Shown here: positions 61,350-64,000 of the stretch, in pieces
How the letters are laid out: every line of letters starts with the position of its first letter
How positions within the stretch are numbered: the first letter of the stretch is position 1
NCBI GenBank assembly: GCA_013397845.1
Contig: VZTG01001538.1
Coordinates: 230,157-294,156 of the forward strand
Reading direction: 5' to 3'
DNA length: 64,000 nt
Origin: Melanocharis versteri
Lineage: Eukaryota > Chordata > Aves > Passeriformes > Melanocharitidae
The notes under the pieces: model-generated
What the model was told of the DNA's origin: nothing
The model's database searches: none
Seen by the model: only the letters and a program-made list of their open reading frames with translations
Made by a program: the position numbers and the translations under genes

Positions 61350-62016
61350 AAAGGAGATGATCTGAGGAGAAGGGTTTGGGGATGGGGGTGAAGGAAAAGC
61401 TGGACAGGCCCTGACCATGAGTACTTGGAGCCCAGAACCCCCCGTGCCCTGGGCTGATCCCCCAGCGTGGGCAGCAGGGGAGGGGGATTCTGCCCCTCTG
61501 CCCCCCTCAGGTGAGACCCCACCTGCAGAGCTGCTCCAGCCCTGGGACCAACATCAGGAGGACGTGGAGCTGCTGGAGAGAGTCCAGAGGAGATCACGGA
61601 GATGCTCCCAGGACTGGAGCCCCTCTGCTCTGAGCCAGGCTGGGAGAGCTGGGGGTGCTCACCTGGAGAAGAAAAGGATCCAGGGAGAGCTCAGAGCCCC
61701 TTCCAGGGCCTAAAGGGGCTCCAGGAGAGCTGGAGAGGGACTGGGGACAAGGGATGGAGGGACAGGACAAGGAGGAATGGCTCTAAACTGAAAGTGGGTA
61801 GATTAAGATAGGATATTGGCTGTGAGGATGGGGAGGCCCTGGCACAGGGTGCCCAGAGAAGCTGTGGCTGCCCCTGGATCCCTGGAAGTGTCCAAGGCCA
61901 GGCTGGACGGGGCTTGGAGCAACCTGGGACAGTGGAAAGTGTCCCTGCCCGTGGCAGGAGTGGGACTGGATGAGCTTTAGGGTCCCTTCCCACCCAAACC
62001 ATTCCATGATTCCATG
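61350..62016 (+). mobile_element. CR1 fragment of about 665 bp, plus orientation
   Basis: 'cgtgccctgggctgatcccc', 'gggcagcaggggaggggg', 'gaccccacctgcagagctgc', 'gtccagaggagatcacgg', 'gggacaagggatggaggg' and 'ctgcccgtggcagg' end at 'ccattccatgattccatg'. It covers about the same span as 55270-55960 in the opposite orientation. Confidence 0.88.
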
Positions 62017-62675
62017 TTCAGGCAGTGGCTGCAACAATGATGAACCAGGACCTGACAGCAGGGGTTGGGAACTGAGCCGAGTTTCAGTTCTCTGGAAGAG
62101 GCAACAAAAAGACAAAATCAGTGTCTGGAAGAGAGGAAAAAGGGAAATGGGAACTAAGGGTTGATTTCTTTACCAAACACACTGCAAAGGTAAGAATGGG
62201 AACACAGTTTGGTTTAGGGACAGAACAGACTCCCTTTAGGCCATTCCCTTTTATTATGCCCTGACCTCCCTGGTTTTTTCTCTCATTCCAGAACTGCAAA
62301 AATGCTCTGTCCATTTTCCCACCACTCTGTGCAAACAGGACAGCATTAATGCCTCAGAACCCTGCAAATCCAGCCAATTAATACACTTCCTTCTCTTTTC
62401 CAAGTGCTGAAGGAGAATTAACACGAGAGACACGGATCCCTTCTGCAATACATTCCCTCTGGCTCTCAGTTCTCCCACAACGTGATCCTTGCACCATGTG
62501 ATGATATTGCTGTGCAGGTTTCTCCTCCATTTGGGTCAGAGCAAACACACCTGTTTCAACATCATCAAGTCTTTCATTTTCTTCAGATAGAGATGAAACA
62601 TCTTCTGATGTGTAGCATTGTTTTAAGTTTTCTTTTTTCTTTGAGAAAAATTGCTTGTTCTATTTTTACTGTCTT

Positions 62676-62728
62676 AAAAAAAAAAAAGAAGAAAAGGAAA
62701 AAAAAGGAAAAGAAAAAAAAAAAAGAGG
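62676..62728 (+). repeat. A/G-rich low-complexity tract
   Basis: A runs interrupted by single or paired G over about 50 bp. The Lys-rich reading frame is incidental. Confidence 0.88.
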
Positions 62729-62984
62729 TGTTTCTCTTAGGCGCCAAACTTTGTTCCCTGTGATTTTCTTTTCCTGGTGAAAAATAGTCATTGAAAACTC
62801 AGCTGGACCAAAAGACTTCCTAACACTGGTTCTTCTCTGACACAGCCACCAGCAGCTGTTCCAGAGAGGAGTAAAAGAAACTCTGTATGCATTTATCCGT
62901 TCTTAAATCCGTCATCCCACTTCCAAGGGAAATTATCTTCCTTTAGTTAAGAAGTTGCCCTGAACAGGCCTTTATCCACAAAAC

Positions 62985-63004
62985 CACAATGGTTTGGGTT
63001 GGAG
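62985..63004 (-). mobile_element. CR1 3' tail, part 1, interrupted by an LTR
   Basis: 'cacaatggtttgggttggag' ends exactly at the LTR. The remainder continues at 63432. Confidence 0.78.
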
Positions 63005-63431
63005 TGACGCCTTGAGAGGCTGCCTGGAATGGAGGCTAGACAGAGTAAAGAAATAAAGTAGGTATTTATTAAAAAGGCCTTCAGAGGATACACCTTGGGC
63101 AGTACAAGAGCCTGGCCGAGGCTACACCCAAGATGGATGATGGGTCATGAGTTTTCACACTTTTATAAGTTTGGTCCATTTTACAAGCTGTCCAATTACA
63201 GCTTCAGGTAATAAAGTCCCATCCTCCCAGTTTGTTCTTTTCAATTCGCTGTTGGTTACACTTTCTTGGGCCTGAAGCTGCCATGGTGACCTGGGCTTTC
63301 CAGGCTGGAAAAGGATTGTTTTGTCTGGCTAAACAGTGAAGAGAACTTGCTAACACTCTATATGAACTTCAGAGTTATACACTAATACAGCACAGAATCT
63401 GAAAATATGAGAGCTGAAATTTAAGGCATCA
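63005..63431 (-). mobile_element. Solo endogenous retrovirus LTR (427 bp)
   Basis: The block begins TGACGCCTT and ends AAGGCATCA on the plus strand, giving TG...CA ends with near-perfect 9-bp inverted termini. GGAG flanks both sides (63001-63004 and 63432-63435), a 4-bp target duplication, and removing the block and one GGAG restores a continuous CR1 sequence. Orientation is minus: a TATAAAAG box is the complement of 63160-63167, and an AATAAA poly(A) signal about 95 nt downstream is the complement of 63065-63070. No internal retroviral sequence is present. A 4-bp duplication suits gamma-like (class I) elements. I recall similar songbird LTRs but cannot confirm the family name. Confidence 0.85.
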
Positions 63432-63524
63432 GGAGGGACGTTAAAGCTCATCCTGTTCCACCCCCTGCCATGGGCAGGGACCACTTCCACTATCCCAGGC
63501 TGTTCCAAGCCCTATCCAACCTTT
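63432..63524 (-). mobile_element. CR1 3' tail, part 2, after the LTR
   Basis: 'ggagggacgttaaagctcatc', 'ccctgccatgggcaggg' and 'tccactatcccaggctg' continue the CR1 begun at 62985, so the CR1 is older than the LTR. Confidence 0.85.
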
Positions 63525-64000
63525 ATGGGAAGGAGTTGAAGCCCCCAGGAGCAGGGTGTGTTGGAGGAGCTCAGTTTTCCAAGGGCCCCAGCCCCACGTG
63601 CTGCAGAAGGAGCTGAAGAGGCCTCAGGAACAGGCTGAGAAACCTCGCTGGACAATCCTGGTGTATCCTCGTTTAATTTTTAAATAACCTTTGCAAGCAG
63701 TGGCTACATTCCCCACTGGAAGCACACAATAACTCAGGCAAAACACGATAATAACCCAGCTCCATGGAATTACTGGAATGTGCTGCTATCTAATAAGTGC
63801 AGAGCAGAAGGTGACCAGGCCTGGATCTGTCTGCCAGCTCCGAAACGTCCATAATTAGATCTTACCAGTTCCTTAAGATCCTATTTCTGTCTGCACTTTG
63901 TTTACATCAAGAAACCAATTATCCCATTACCAGCCAGTCTGTGTCAAGCAAATACAGCTCAATGTGCTCCTGCATTCTAAAAGTGTTGTAATTACAAATC

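Larger units (their letters stand above)
44881..64000 (-). other. MSRA: MSRA intron upstream of the GCFWG exon (partial)
   Basis: The acceptor of the GCFWG exon is at 44881-44882 and needs an upstream exon ending in phase 1. I looked on the minus strand for an exon encoding the end of the N-terminal segment, just before Met-Gly-Cys, and found none, so this intron probably exceeds 19.1 kb. Apart from the CR1 fragments, the solo LTR and the low-complexity tracts listed, the stretches 44881-46125, 46421-47080, 47239-48889, 49039-51127, 51592-53831, 54381-55269, 55961-57830, 58206-59594, 59671-61349, 62017-62984 and 63525-64000 contain nothing I can name. GC-rich unassigned islands lie at about 50300-50650 and 57250-57650. 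Confidence 0.8.

Overview
This window is vertebrate nuclear DNA, almost certainly from a bird and probably a songbird. The evidence is three spliced exons of an animal-type methionine sulfoxide reductase A gene (MSRA), more than 40 fragments of CR1 LINEs (the dominant avian retroposon), no Alu- or B1-like SINEs, and one solo LTR that resembles songbird endogenous retrovirus LTRs I remember (not verified). The single-N and 164-N gaps are typical of a gap-filled draft assembly.

The only gene I can support is MSRA, transcribed on the minus strand, so its 5' end lies beyond 64000 and its last exon lies below position 1. The exons, in transcript order, are 44761-44880 (catalytic GCFWG motif), 16187-16291 (GHTE to NHDPTQ) and 45-151 (GMRQGND to KEEYQK). 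All boundaries are GT-AG and the codon phases join perfectly. Together they encode 109 consecutive residues of the MsrA domain and keep the nucleophilic Cys and the substrate-pocket Tyr, Glu, Asp and Tyr. The upstream exon and the C-terminal exon with the recycling cysteines are not in the window.

The rest is intron: 152-16186 (about 16.0 kb), 16292-44760 (about 28.5 kb as assembled) and 44881-64000 (partial). The introns hold CR1 fragments in both orientations, an eroded CR1-type reverse transcriptase remnant (9018-9140), simple repeats (an 18-copy CCCATT array at 974-1081, AAAAT-rich tracts at 15548-15843, TTCCA/TTCCC tracts at 43891-44017), two unclassified dispersed repeats, and a solo LTR nested in a CR1 fragment (63005-63431).

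The most consequential observation concerns the assembly. A direct repeat of about 2.04 kb (38461-40505 and 40507-42542, roughly 99% identical) meets exactly at a single N, which looks like two unmerged haplotype contigs rather than a real duplication. A smaller version of the same pattern occurs at 30192. Among biological observations, the simple repeats would be transcribed as GGG-containing arrays in MSRA pre-mRNA, and the catalytic exon is frame-symmetric and flanked by oppositely oriented CR1s. I found no convincing new gene system.
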